From positions 1 through 64,000 of the forward strand of contig CAZPGP010000001.1 of assembly GCA_964586395.1 (NCBI GenBank): DNA of 64,000 bases, given 5' to 3'. The notes below the pieces were generated by a model. The model was not told the DNA's origin and did no database searches. It saw nothing but the letters and a program-made list of their open reading frames with translations. Numbering within the stretch: position 1 is the stretch's first letter; every line of letters begins with the position of its first letter. The stretch is from DATEFF01 sp964586395. GTDB taxonomy: Bacteria > Patescibacteriota > Saccharimonadia > Saccharimonadales > EFPC-124. Of the stretch, positions 23,141 through 31,050 are shown piece after piece. Position numbers and translations under genes: made by a program.

Positions 23141-24397
23141 TTACGCCAATATAAGGGTCGCAAGACCCAGAAATGCCAGGAATCCGAGTACATCCGTCGC
23201 TGTCGTGATGAAAATTGTCGCCGAGGCGGCCGGATCCTTACGAAGCTTCGACATAATCAACGGTACGAGCGTACCGAATACCGCGGCAACAGCGAGGTTG
23301 ATCACCATCGCGAGGGCCAAAATCAGCGCAATCTTCCAGTCGTGATCCTTCATCAGAACCACAAATGCGACGATAAAGCCGTTAATCACACCGTTGATAA
23401 GTCCGGCGCCGACTTCGTTCTTCAGCGTCTTCCAGGCTGTATCTAACGAAATCTGTCGTAGCGCAATACCACGAACCAGTACGGCCAGTGTCTGCGTAGC
23501 CGCGTTGCCGCCCATTCCAGCCACAATAGGCATGTAGACCGCCAACAGGACATACTCAGAGATGATTGCTTCGAACTGACCAACTGTGAATGCCGCCAGG
23601 AAGGCGGTGGCGAGGTTGATAATGAGCCATTTGTAGCGGAACTTAACCTTCTGCTTGACGCTGTCGGTCACACCCTCTTCGGCGCTCACGCCCGCGAAGT
23701 CGTACAGCGAAGCAGACTCACGTTCCTGCGCCAGCTTGAGCACGTCGTCGGAGTAGATGATACCCATCGGGTCGCCAGCTTCATTCATGACCGCAACCTT
23801 ACTGTGCGGGTGAGTGCGGAAGGTGTGGACCACCTCGCTGTGTGGAGCGGCGTGTGAAATCCTTGGGATACGCCTAACATTACCGTCGATCGGCGCATGC
23901 GGTTCGCTGAATCCCAGCTCGTGTCCAGGCAGGAATCCCGTCAGCTTACCGTCCTTGAAGACGAGAATGACCGGCGGACGACCAGTTCGCTGCTCGTGAT
24001 CACGGAACTTGCGGGCTACGCCAGCAACCGTCTCGTCGGCGTCGACCTGAATGTAGTCCAAGGTCATGAGACCGGCTGCTGTATCGGGGTCAAACTCGAG
24101 CAAAGTCGCCAGCGAGTTACGGACCTCGTCGCCCAACAGTATCAGCGTGCGTTCACGCTTACGCTTGCTTAGAAGCTGCAGCATGTCAGTGGCATCATCA
24201 GGCGCAATCGCCTCGAGTATGTCCACCAGATCTTGATCGGGAATGTGCATCAGAATCTCGTGTCGAATATGCGATGGCAGCTGGTGCAACATCGCAACTC
24301 GCTCGTGGAGCGGCAAGCCCATAAATACTTCGAGGCGCTTATCTTTGTGGAACAGAATGTCTTTGACTGAGTGTTTGGTAATTTCTGATGCTTTCAT
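23141..24397 (-). CDS. mgtE: Magnesium transporter MgtE
   Basis: A 418-aa Mg channel. The cytoplasmic N domain covers about residues 1-115 (superhelical, acidic), the CBS pair about 120-240 (GLMTLDYIQVDADETV; SKVAVMNEAGDPMGIIYSDD), and the C-terminal part has five transmembrane helices with the filter-helix motif PIVAGMGGNAATQTLAVLVRG near residue 300. CBS and N domains close the channel when cytosolic Mg is high. It follows corA by 20 bases on the same strand and is likely co-transcribed. Confidence 0.93.
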   Translation of the reverse strand: MKASEITKHSVKDILFHKDKRLEVFMGLPLHERVAMLHQLPSHIRHEILMHIPDQDLVDILEAIAPDDATDMLQLLSKRKRERTLILLGDEVRNSLATLLEFDPDTAAGLMTLDYIQVDADETVAGVARKFRDHEQRTGRPPVILVFKDGKLTGFLPGHELGFSEPHAPIDGNVRRIPRISHAAPHSEVVHTFRTHPHSKVAVMNEAGDPMGIIYSDDVLKLAQERESASLYDFAGVSAEEGVTDSVKQKVKFRYKWLIINLATAFLAAFTVGQFEAIISEYVLLAVYMPIVAGMGGNAATQTLAVLVRGIALRQISLDTAWKTLKNEVGAGLINGVINGFIVAFVVLMKDHDWKIALILALAMVINLAVAAVFGTLVPLIMSKLRKDPAASATIFITTATDVLGFLAFLGLATLILA

Positions 24398-24417
24398 ATC
24401 TGTTTGATCTTAATTGA

Positions 24418-25347
24418 TTAGAATATCCGGCGTTTCCTGGCCACCAGCCACACCATCCACGACAGCCCAATGCTGAGTGGCAGGACAAAGAAATACGCCC
24501 ACGGTTCATGCTGGAATGGCAGCGGAATGTTCATGCCGTACATCCCGTAGACGACGTTTGGCAGCGTGATGAGGACCGTGAAGGCGGTCAGAACTTTCAT
24601 GCTTCGGTTCAGGTTGTTGGAGTTGATGGTCGAATAAGCTTCGCGAATGTTAATGATAGTTTTGATGTTACTATTACAACTTTCAATCGACTGCTCGTTG
24701 TTCAGCAGTAAGTCCTCGACCAAGTCTTGGTCTTCTTCGTACAGTTGGATGTGCTTGCCAAGCAGCAGTCGGCGCAGGATAGCGGTGGTCGGCAACAGTG
24801 CGCTCAAGAACTCATTCAGCTCGTCCTCGATAAGCACGAAGTCCACAAAATCCTGGTTTCCAATCTCATGGCCACGCAGGCGCGAACGGATGACTTTAGT
24901 CTGGCGGCTAATGTTGTTAATGAAAATCTCGTATTCGTCGACGATCTGAAACAGGATCTGTAGCACGAGCTTGGCGCGCTGCGTTGTCGCAAACTCGACT
25001 TTACCAGTCAGGAAACGCTGCATGCGAGGAATCTCACCATGCGCGATCGTAATCAACAGGTCAGGACCAACGATAAACAGAAGTGGCGCGGTGGTTAGCT
25101 CTAAGTCGTCGTTGGTGTAGGCGTAACGCATGAAGATGTAGCTCTTGTCGCCCTCTTTCTCCAGGCGAGGCATCTCGTCTTCGTCCATTGCGTCTTCGAG
25201 GTGGCCCGGTTCGAGCTTGAAGCGTTTGATGAGGAAGGCAATCTCTTCTTCGGTCGGCTGCTGCACGCAGACCCATGAACCGGGATGGTACTCATCCAGC
25301 TCACTGACCTGCTTGCTGCGTAGGTTTTTGTAGTAATACTTGATCAT
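24418..25347 (-). CDS. corA: CorA-family magnesium/divalent cation transporter
   Basis: A 309-aa protein with a large cytoplasmic alpha/beta funnel domain and two C-terminal transmembrane helices. The signature GMN is present in VYGMYGMNIPLPF near residue 270, and the protein ends in a basic tail (ARKRRIF). CorA pentamers import Mg2+. It is the first gene of a corA-mgtE pair; having both transporter families in one operon is unusual. No M-box-like leader is visible in the ~90 bases before it. Confidence 0.93.
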   Translation of the reverse strand: MIKYYYKNLRSKQVSELDEYHPGSWVCVQQPTEEEIAFLIKRFKLEPGHLEDAMDEDEMPRLEKEGDKSYIFMRYAYTNDDLELTTAPLLFIVGPDLLITIAHGEIPRMQRFLTGKVEFATTQRAKLVLQILFQIVDEYEIFINNISRQTKVIRSRLRGHEIGNQDFVDFVLIEDELNEFLSALLPTTAILRRLLLGKHIQLYEEDQDLVEDLLLNNEQSIESCNSNIKTIINIREAYSTINSNNLNRSMKVLTAFTVLITLPNVVYGMYGMNIPLPFQHEPWAYFFVLPLSIGLSWMVWLVARKRRIF

Positions 25348-25438
25348 TCGGCTTACGCTTTCTTTGTTTTCAGTATAGCACCAGGGAACGTCAGCGACGA
25401 TAGCTCTTTGAGTCTACATATGGTTTAGTATAGGCACT

Positions 25439-25849
25439 ATGAACAAAGTTGATCCAAACCAAGGTGGGACCAAATCGATTTTCCAGGCCAAAAGAACAAG
25501 AGTGCTTTCCGCTTTGCTGGCCGTCTTAATATTGGGAACTCTAGCTTTTGGCCTCCCTTATACTGTGTCTGACGGAACGGAAAAATTTACCGGCAAGGAG
25601 GCCGGGGTGGCTAAGTGGGCAATTGGCGATGGGAGTTACGACGGCCCGTCTGTTGGCCCTATTCCTAATCCTACGGTCACCTTTAGGGCAAAAGTAACGA
25701 ACGTCCAGAAGACTGACACGGAAAAGCGATGCAGCACAGCAAGCAGTATAGGCGATCCGGGGGTGGTCTATATAGTAGAGATCAGTAGAGTCACATTCTT
25801 CGGTATTTTGGCGCCTGGGTATTCAACTCCTTATTGCGTCGCTAATTGA
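25439..25849 (+). CDS. Small exported protein of unknown function
   Basis: A 136-aa protein with one hydrophobic segment at about residues 22-40 (signal anchor), a soluble outer part and two cysteines (KRCSTAS and PYCVAN) that could form a disulfide. TAGTAT (25426-25431) ends exactly 7 bases before the ATG, so the mRNA is probably leaderless. The next gene has a similar size, topology and start region, which suggests a paralogous or functionally paired couple. Confidence 0.6.
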   Translation: MNKVDPNQGGTKSIFQAKRTRVLSALLAVLILGTLAFGLPYTVSDGTEKFTGKEAGVAKWAIGDGSYDGPSVGPIPNPTVTFRAKVTNVQKTDTEKRCSTASSIGDPGVVYIVEISRVTFFGILAPGYSTPYCVAN

Positions 25850-25894
25850 TTGTTATTGAGTACTAATCATTAAAATGGTTTAATAGTGTCCACT

Positions 25895-26344
25895 ATGACT
25901 AAATCGAATTCGAAATCAGGTGGATCTGACGACAACTTCCTTAAGACCCCAATGGGGAAGATTAGCCTCGTAGCAGCGGGGTTATTGGCTGTCGGGGTTT
26001 TACATTTTGTGGTCTTAACCATTATTGCGCCACTTGCTATGGGTGATGGCGTAAGCCGCTATTCAGGCGCCTCGAAAGAGGCAGCAAAGATGGCGATCGA
26101 CAATACCTATTCCCTTATTGACAACAAAAGCCGCTGGGGCCATATCGTATATACAAATGACGTCCACGCCACGACAGATGCAGAAAAAGCTCAATATTGT
26201 ACCGGCGATAGGGCACGCGTAGTTACCGACCCTAATGACCCTCACTTCTACACCGTGGTGGTCAATATCAAACAGCTATTCACCTATAGCCAGGCCACAA
26301 CCCAAATTCAGGCTGGCTGCTCAAGTTCCCCTGCTGCTTGGTAG
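25895..26344 (+). CDS. Small exported protein, possible paralogue of the preceding gene
   Basis: A 149-aa protein with one transmembrane segment at about residues 25-47, then an outer domain with two Cys (QYCTGD and AGCSSS) and a DGVSRYSG segment that aligns in position with SDGTEKFTG of the previous protein, followed by a shared KEA motif. The ATG at 25895 is preferred to the GTG at 25886: the bases before it resemble those before the previous gene (TGGTTTA...CACT-ATGA). Function unknown. Confidence 0.6.
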   Translation: MTKSNSKSGGSDDNFLKTPMGKISLVAAGLLAVGVLHFVVLTIIAPLAMGDGVSRYSGASKEAAKMAIDNTYSLIDNKSRWGHIVYTNDVHATTDAEKAQYCTGDRARVVTDPNDPHFYTVVVNIKQLFTYSQATTQIQAGCSSSPAAW

Positions 26345-26368
26345 TAGACCTAGCAAATCTACTAGTGC

Positions 26369-26397
26369 TTGCAATTAGGACCATCTATTGTCATAAT
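26369..26397 (+). promoter_or_regulatory. Promoter candidate of the lectin-like gene (cassette 2)
   Basis: TTGCAA (26369-26374) and CATAAT (26392-26397) are separated by 17 bases. They would give a leader of about 105 bases before the ATG at 26508. Confidence 0.4.
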
Positions 26398-26507
26398 CCG
26401 CCCACGCCATTTGGCTGACCGCCGATGGTAAGCGGAGATGACCGTAAGACCCAAAAGGGCTGATCGACGCTCCGAGCACCTTTCGACCTAGCTGAAGGGA
26501 TACCGTC

Positions 26508-29228
26508 ATGCGATATCGCATACGCGGTCCAATGACGAGATTCGTCCTCGTCCTCACGTTCATCATGTCCGCCTTCCTGGGGCAAGGCACACCCGCCTAT
26601 GCAGCTTCAGACACGGACTTTCTGAACACTGCCAACACTGCCGACATGGGCTACTACGGCACGTGCGGCCGGTACTGGCCGCTCATCAACCAGTTCGAGA
26701 CGTTCCATGCGCCTGGCACCCAGGGGCGGCTGGCGTCATGGAAATTCAAGCTCACAACGAATGAGCTGAATAGCCTCAAGTGTCTGCGGCTGTTCGGTGC
26801 TGAGTTCGTGGAGCTGGACTTCAGGCTGATCGGATTCGGAGGGGCAGACAACTGGGAGAACTACCAGATTCTCGGCACCAACCTGCCCGCAGCGATCAAA
26901 GACGTGGCCTTCGCCGATTCGGCGGCGAGCAGTACGCCTGGCGTCACGAACATCCTCGTCACAGATCTGAAGCCCGACAAGGACTACTACGCCACGATCT
27001 ACTGGCGGGATGATGGCGGCCTCTATCCTTCGGGTACAGATCAACGAGTGTCGTTCCAGTGGGTGCCAAGCCACTGGTCACAGACAGGCAATATCGTGGA
27101 GACCGGCTCATGCGCCAATAGCGTCTTTTCGAGGAACTGGGCGTGGTGCATTTTCGGTACGACGCGAGCCTTCGTCAGCAAGGGCTTCTTCGGAAGTGGC
27201 CTACCCTTCAACTCCGGGAATGGCTACGGCATCTGGTACAGCTCGCCCACAAGCAGCTCAACCAGCAGCAGCCAGCCGAGCAGCGGTTCGTGGAGCGATC
27301 CTCCCGCCGCAGTGCTCGTGCCGCCGCGTCCGCCAGACGACCCGTTTAGGCCGTCGGCGCTTCAGTACGGCGCGTCGGAGCTGAGCGTGTTCCAGCGAGA
27401 TGCCGACAACCACGTCAAGAAGGACTCGTGGAACGGCTCAAGCTGGAGCGGCTTCGGGGACATGGGCGGGAACCTTCGCGGTAACCCCGCCTCGGTTCAG
27501 TACGGCAACCCGGCCGAGCTGGATGTGTTCTCTCGGAGCGCAGACGACCAGATCTACAAGAACACGTGGAACGGGTCGTCATGGTCCGGGTGGAACTCGT
27601 TGGGCGGAGAGATGCAAGGCAGCCCCTCAGCCGTCGCCTACGGCAGCGAGCTGAGCGTGTTCTCCAGAGGAAGCAACAACGAGATCTGGAAGAACACGTG
27701 GAATGGCTCGAGCTGGTCGGGCTGGAATACGCTCGGCGGCGACATGGCTGGTAACCCTGTGGCCGTGAAGCACGGCAACGAACTGGACGTGTTCGCCAAG
27801 GCAACAAACGGTGGCGCGCTCATGAAGAACACCTGGAACGGCAGCTCGTGGTCCGGCTGGAATAGCCTGGGCGGCGTGGTTGCCGGAGAGATCTCGGCCG
27901 TCTCGTACGGTTCGGAACTCGACGTGTTCGTCCGTGGCACCAACGGCGAGGTCTGGAAGCAAACCTGGAACGGGAGTTCCTGGTCCGGATGGAATTCACT
28001 CGGTGGCAGCGGCATCACGGGCGACCCGGTCGGCGTGAAGTACGGTAGCGAGCTGACGGTGTTCGTCCGCGGTGGCGACAACAAGCTGTACAAGAAGACC
28101 TGGAACGGTTCGAGCTGGGTCGGCTGGGACAGCTTGGAAGGCATCGTGGTCGGCAACCCGGCTGCGGTGCAGTACAACTCGGAACTCAGCGTGTTCGTGC
28201 GCGGTGTGACGGGAGCGATCTGGAAGAAAACTTGGAATGGTTCCTTCTGGAGTGGCTGGAATAACCTCAGTGACCCACCGCCCCCGACGGCGTCGGCCGT
28301 GGACAACCTCCGCCCCGCTGCTCTGCAATACGGCAGCGAGATGGATGTCATCCAGGCCGGTGGCGACGGCAAGATCTACAAGGACACGTGGAACGGCTCT
28401 TCCTGGAGTGGCTTCAGCGGAATGGACGGCGATAGTCCGAACAACCCCGCCGTGGTCCACTACTACGACGAGTTCGACGTGTTCATCCGCGGCGGAGATG
28501 GCCAGATCTACAAGAAGACGTGGAACGGCCAGTTCTGGAGCGGATGGAACTCACTCGGTGGCAATATGGTCGGCGCACCGTCGGCCGTGGCCTACAACTC
28601 CGAGCTGAGCGTCTTCGCGCGAGGTGGAGACGGCCATATCTACAAAAATACCTGGAACGGTGTGGCGTGGAGTGGCTGGAACGATCTCGGCGGGAACATG
28701 GCTGGCAACCCCGTAGCCGTGCAGTACGGCAACGAACTGAGCGTCTTCGTGAAGGGAGGCGACGGGCAGCTTTACAAGAAGACGTGGAATGGCGAGTCGT
28801 GGTCGGGCTGGAACACATTGGGCGGTACGCTCGGTGGTGATCCTTCCGTGACTGTTCACGGCGGCCAGATGAGTGTCGTGATGCGCAGCAGCGTCGACGG
28901 CTGGATCTGGAAGATCACGTGGGACGGCAGCTCGTGGAGTTCTTGGACTCCTATGGGCGGCGGCTTCGCGGGAAACCCCACGATCATGGCCTACAACAGC
29001 GAGCTGAACATCTTCGCCCGGGGCGGAGACGGCCGCATCTACAAGAACACGTGGAACGGTTCCACGTGGAGTGGCTTCAACGACCTGGGTGGCAACATGA
29101 TCGGTGACGTGGCCGCCATCCAGTACAACTCCGAGATGAACGTGTTCGCCCGCGCAAGCGGCGATCACAAGATCTACAAGAACACCTGGAACGGGAGTTC
29201 CTGGAGCGGGTGGAACTACCTGGGCTGA
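26508..29228 (+). CDS. Secreted protein with two seven-bladed lectin-like beta-propellers (cassette 2)
   Basis: A 906-aa exported protein. A signal peptide ends near residue 33 (PAYAAS). Residues 35-250 form a unique N-terminal domain; a Ser/Pro linker follows. From about residue 283 there are 14 repeats of about 45 residues built on a WNGSSWSGW core. They fall into two sets of seven, split by a Pro-rich linker (DPPPPTASAVDN), and each set opens with a LRPxALQYG-like strand. This fits two seven-bladed propellers like PLL-type fucose lectins and DUF346 proteins. AAGGGA precedes the ATG. Codon use is extremely GC-rich, unlike the neighbours, and a T-less GC hairpin follows, so it looks acquired from an actinobacterium. 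Sugar binding is inferred. Confidence 0.85.
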   Translation: MRYRIRGPMTRFVLVLTFIMSAFLGQGTPAYAASDTDFLNTANTADMGYYGTCGRYWPLINQFETFHAPGTQGRLASWKFKLTTNELNSLKCLRLFGAEFVELDFRLIGFGGADNWENYQILGTNLPAAIKDVAFADSAASSTPGVTNILVTDLKPDKDYYATIYWRDDGGLYPSGTDQRVSFQWVPSHWSQTGNIVETGSCANSVFSRNWAWCIFGTTRAFVSKGFFGSGLPFNSGNGYGIWYSSPTSSSTSSSQPSSGSWSDPPAAVLVPPRPPDDPFRPSALQYGASELSVFQRDADNHVKKDSWNGSSWSGFGDMGGNLRGNPASVQYGNPAELDVFSRSADDQIYKNTWNGSSWSGWNSLGGEMQGSPSAVAYGSELSVFSRGSNNEIWKNTWNGSSWSGWNTLGGDMAGNPVAVKHGNELDVFAKATNGGALMKNTWNGSSWSGWNSLGGVVAGEISAVSYGSELDVFVRGTNGEVWKQTWNGSSWSGWNSLGGSGITGDPVGVKYGSELTVFVRGGDNKLYKKTWNGSSWVGWDSLEGIVVGNPAAVQYNSELSVFVRGVTGAIWKKTWNGSFWSGWNNLSDPPPPTASAVDNLRPAALQYGSEMDVIQAGGDGKIYKDTWNGSSWSGFSGMDGDSPNNPAVVHYYDEFDVFIRGGDGQIYKKTWNGQFWSGWNSLGGNMVGAPSAVAYNSELSVFARGGDGHIYKNTWNGVAWSGWNDLGGNMAGNPVAVQYGNELSVFVKGGDGQLYKKTWNGESWSGWNTLGGTLGGDPSVTVHGGQMSVVMRSSVDGWIWKITWDGSSWSSWTPMGGGFAGNPTIMAYNSELNIFARGGDGRIYKNTWNGSTWSGFNDLGGNMIGDVAAIQYNSEMNVFARASGDHKIYKNTWNGSSWSGWNYLG

Positions 29229-29245
29229 TCAAGCCCAACCTGCGA

Positions 29246-29287
29246 CCGGCCCGGCGTACTGCACGACCTGCAGAAACGCCGGGCCGG
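29246..29287 (+). terminator. Two-tier GC hairpin without T tail, end of cassette 2
   Basis: A perfect 12-bp stem (29246-29257 with 29276-29287) encloses a second 5-bp stem (CTGCA/TGCAG). No T run follows. A smaller hairpin TGGGCT/AGCCCA overlaps the stop codon. The style matches cassettes 1 and 3 and differs from the T-tailed native terminators. Confidence 0.65.
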
Positions 29288-29358
29288 CCAGGGCAACAAC
29301 TCTAGAGCAAAATTTGTTTTTATGTCATAATGCTTTCAAACACCTAAAAACAAAAAAC

Positions 29359-31050
29359 ATGGAATCATCAATCTTCGCCCAACTCAGCCTTGTTATTGCC
29401 GTCGTGGCCATCGTTTCGATTATCATGAAGCTCCTCCGCCAGCCGCTGATCGTTGGCTACATCCTGACCGGTATTCTGGTTGGACCGTCATTCCTGCACC
29501 TCATTCAGGACAAAGAAACTTTCGAAGGATTCAGCAAGATCGGTATCGCTCTCTTGCTGTTTATCATCGGCCTTGGGCTGAACCTCGACATTATCCGCAA
29601 GCTCGGCAAGACAGTCCTGACCGTCGCCATCCTCGAGATCGGCGCCATGATGATCTTGGGCTACCTGGTCTCTATTGCCATCGGGCTCAGCAGTATGGAC
29701 GCGCTGTTCATTGGCGCAGCGCTGACGTTCAGCAGCACCATTATCATCGTGAAGGTCCTGAACGACAAACGTGAGCAAACCCGTCTGTATGGCCAAATTT
29801 GTATCGGCATTCTGCTGGTCGAGGATATCGCGGCAACTATCGCGCTGTTAGTTCTATCAACCAACGGCAACGGGGGCGGATTCTCGCCGCTTGAGCTGGG
29901 GATACTTGCAGCAAAAGGTATCGGCCTGGCCGGCATACTCGCACTGGTTAGCACCAAGATTCTCCCCCGCCTCAGCAAATTCATCGCCTCATCGCAGGAG
30001 CTCCTATTCCTGTTCGCTATCGCTTGGGGATTCGGCGTTGCAACGCTCTTCGCTATGGCCGGCTTCTCGCTCGAGGTTGGCGCGCTGTTTGCCGGAGTAA
30101 GCCTAGCAGGCCTGCCCTATGCGCAGGAAATCGCCGCCCGCCTGAAACCGCTGCGCGACTTCTTCGTTGTCGTATTCTTCATCGTTCTGGGCGAAGGCCT
30201 GGAATTACATAACCTCGGTCAGGCGATCCTGCCGGCAATTGCACTGTCACTGATCGTCATCCTATTTAAGCCATTGATGGTCATGATGGGTCTGGGCTTC
30301 CTGGGCTACACTAAGCGCACAAGCTTCAAGGCCGGACTGCCGATCGCACAGATTAGTGAGTTCTCGCTGATCCTCATCGTCCTGGCGCAGAGCTATGGTC
30401 TCGTCACTCCGCAGACCAGCGCTATCGTGACACTTGTCGCTATCATCACTATCGGCGCCACAACCTATCTGATGCACTACGACGACCAGCTATACGCCGG
30501 ACTCGAGCACCGCCTGCGCCTATTTGAACGCCGCGTGGTCAAGGAAGACAATAAGTCCAATATCGATTACCCCATTGTGATGTTTGGCTACCACAAGGGC
30601 GGCCAAGAATTCGCCAAAGTCTTCCGTGAGATGCGCCGCCGATTCATCGTGGTAGACTACAACCCAGATGTCATCGAGCAGCTAGAACGCCAACGCATGA
30701 ACTTCATGTACGGTGACGCCACCGACCCTGAGCTCTTGCATGAGCTCAACATCACCAAGACCAAACTGATCGTCAGCGTCATGGTCGACTTCCCTACAAA
30801 CCTCAGTCTGCTCAAGCACGTCGCCCACGAAAATCCAGATGCTATCTTCATCTGTCACGCCGACACGTTCGAGGAAGCCAATGAGCTCTACAACCACGGC
30901 GCGACATACATCATGATGCCGTACCTAATAGGCAGCGAAAAGATCGGCAACTTCCTGAAACGCACCAGCCTCGACAAAAAAGACTTCGATAACTACCGCG
31001 ACCGTCACCTTACGCAGCTCGAAAGTCAGCTGCGAGCTGCGCAGCGATAA
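29359..31050 (+). CDS. CPA2-family cation:proton antiporter with RCK (TrkA-N) domain, KefB-like
   Basis: A 563-aa membrane protein with about 12 transmembrane helices (residues 5-380; motifs GYILTGILVGPS and FSSTIIIVKVL) followed by a cytoplasmic NAD-binding TrkA-N domain from about residue 410 (YPIVMFGYHKGGQEFAKVF). It should exchange K+ or Na+ for protons under nucleotide control. The ATG at 29359 is chosen since the family's first helix begins there; an upstream in-frame start adds non-conserved residues. Its 3' end overlaps the opposite-strand unknown gene by 41 bases. Confidence 0.9.
   Translation: MESSIFAQLSLVIAVVAIVSIIMKLLRQPLIVGYILTGILVGPSFLHLIQDKETFEGFSKIGIALLLFIIGLGLNLDIIRKLGKTVLTVAILEIGAMMILGYLVSIAIGLSSMDALFIGAALTFSSTIIIVKVLNDKREQTRLYGQICIGILLVEDIAATIALLVLSTNGNGGGFSPLELGILAAKGIGLAGILALVSTKILPRLSKFIASSQELLFLFAIAWGFGVATLFAMAGFSLEVGALFAGVSLAGLPYAQEIAARLKPLRDFFVVVFFIVLGEGLELHNLGQAILPAIALSLIVILFKPLMVMMGLGFLGYTKRTSFKAGLPIAQISEFSLILIVLAQSYGLVTPQTSAIVTLVAIITIGATTYLMHYDDQLYAGLEHRLRLFERRVVKEDNKSNIDYPIVMFGYHKGGQEFAKVFREMRRRFIVVDYNPDVIEQLERQRMNFMYGDATDPELLHELNITKTKLIVSVMVDFPTNLSLLKHVAHENPDAIFICHADTFEEANELYNHGATYIMMPYLIGSEKIGNFLKRTSLDKKDFDNYRDRHLTQLESQLRAAQR

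Noticed and set aside
25348..25438. M-box (magnesium) riboswitch before corA
   Set aside because: Only about 90 bases separate the divergent genes and no M-box core or terminator is visible.
28551..29168. 205-codon and other long frames opposite the propeller repeats
   Set aside because: High GC with regular repeats produces long open frames on all strands; only the plus-strand frame has a signal peptide, ribosome-binding site and terminator.
26508..29228. CRISPR array or minisatellite in the repeat-rich region
   Set aside because: The repeats are in-frame protein blades with variable spacing and divergent codons, without constant repeats and unique spacers.
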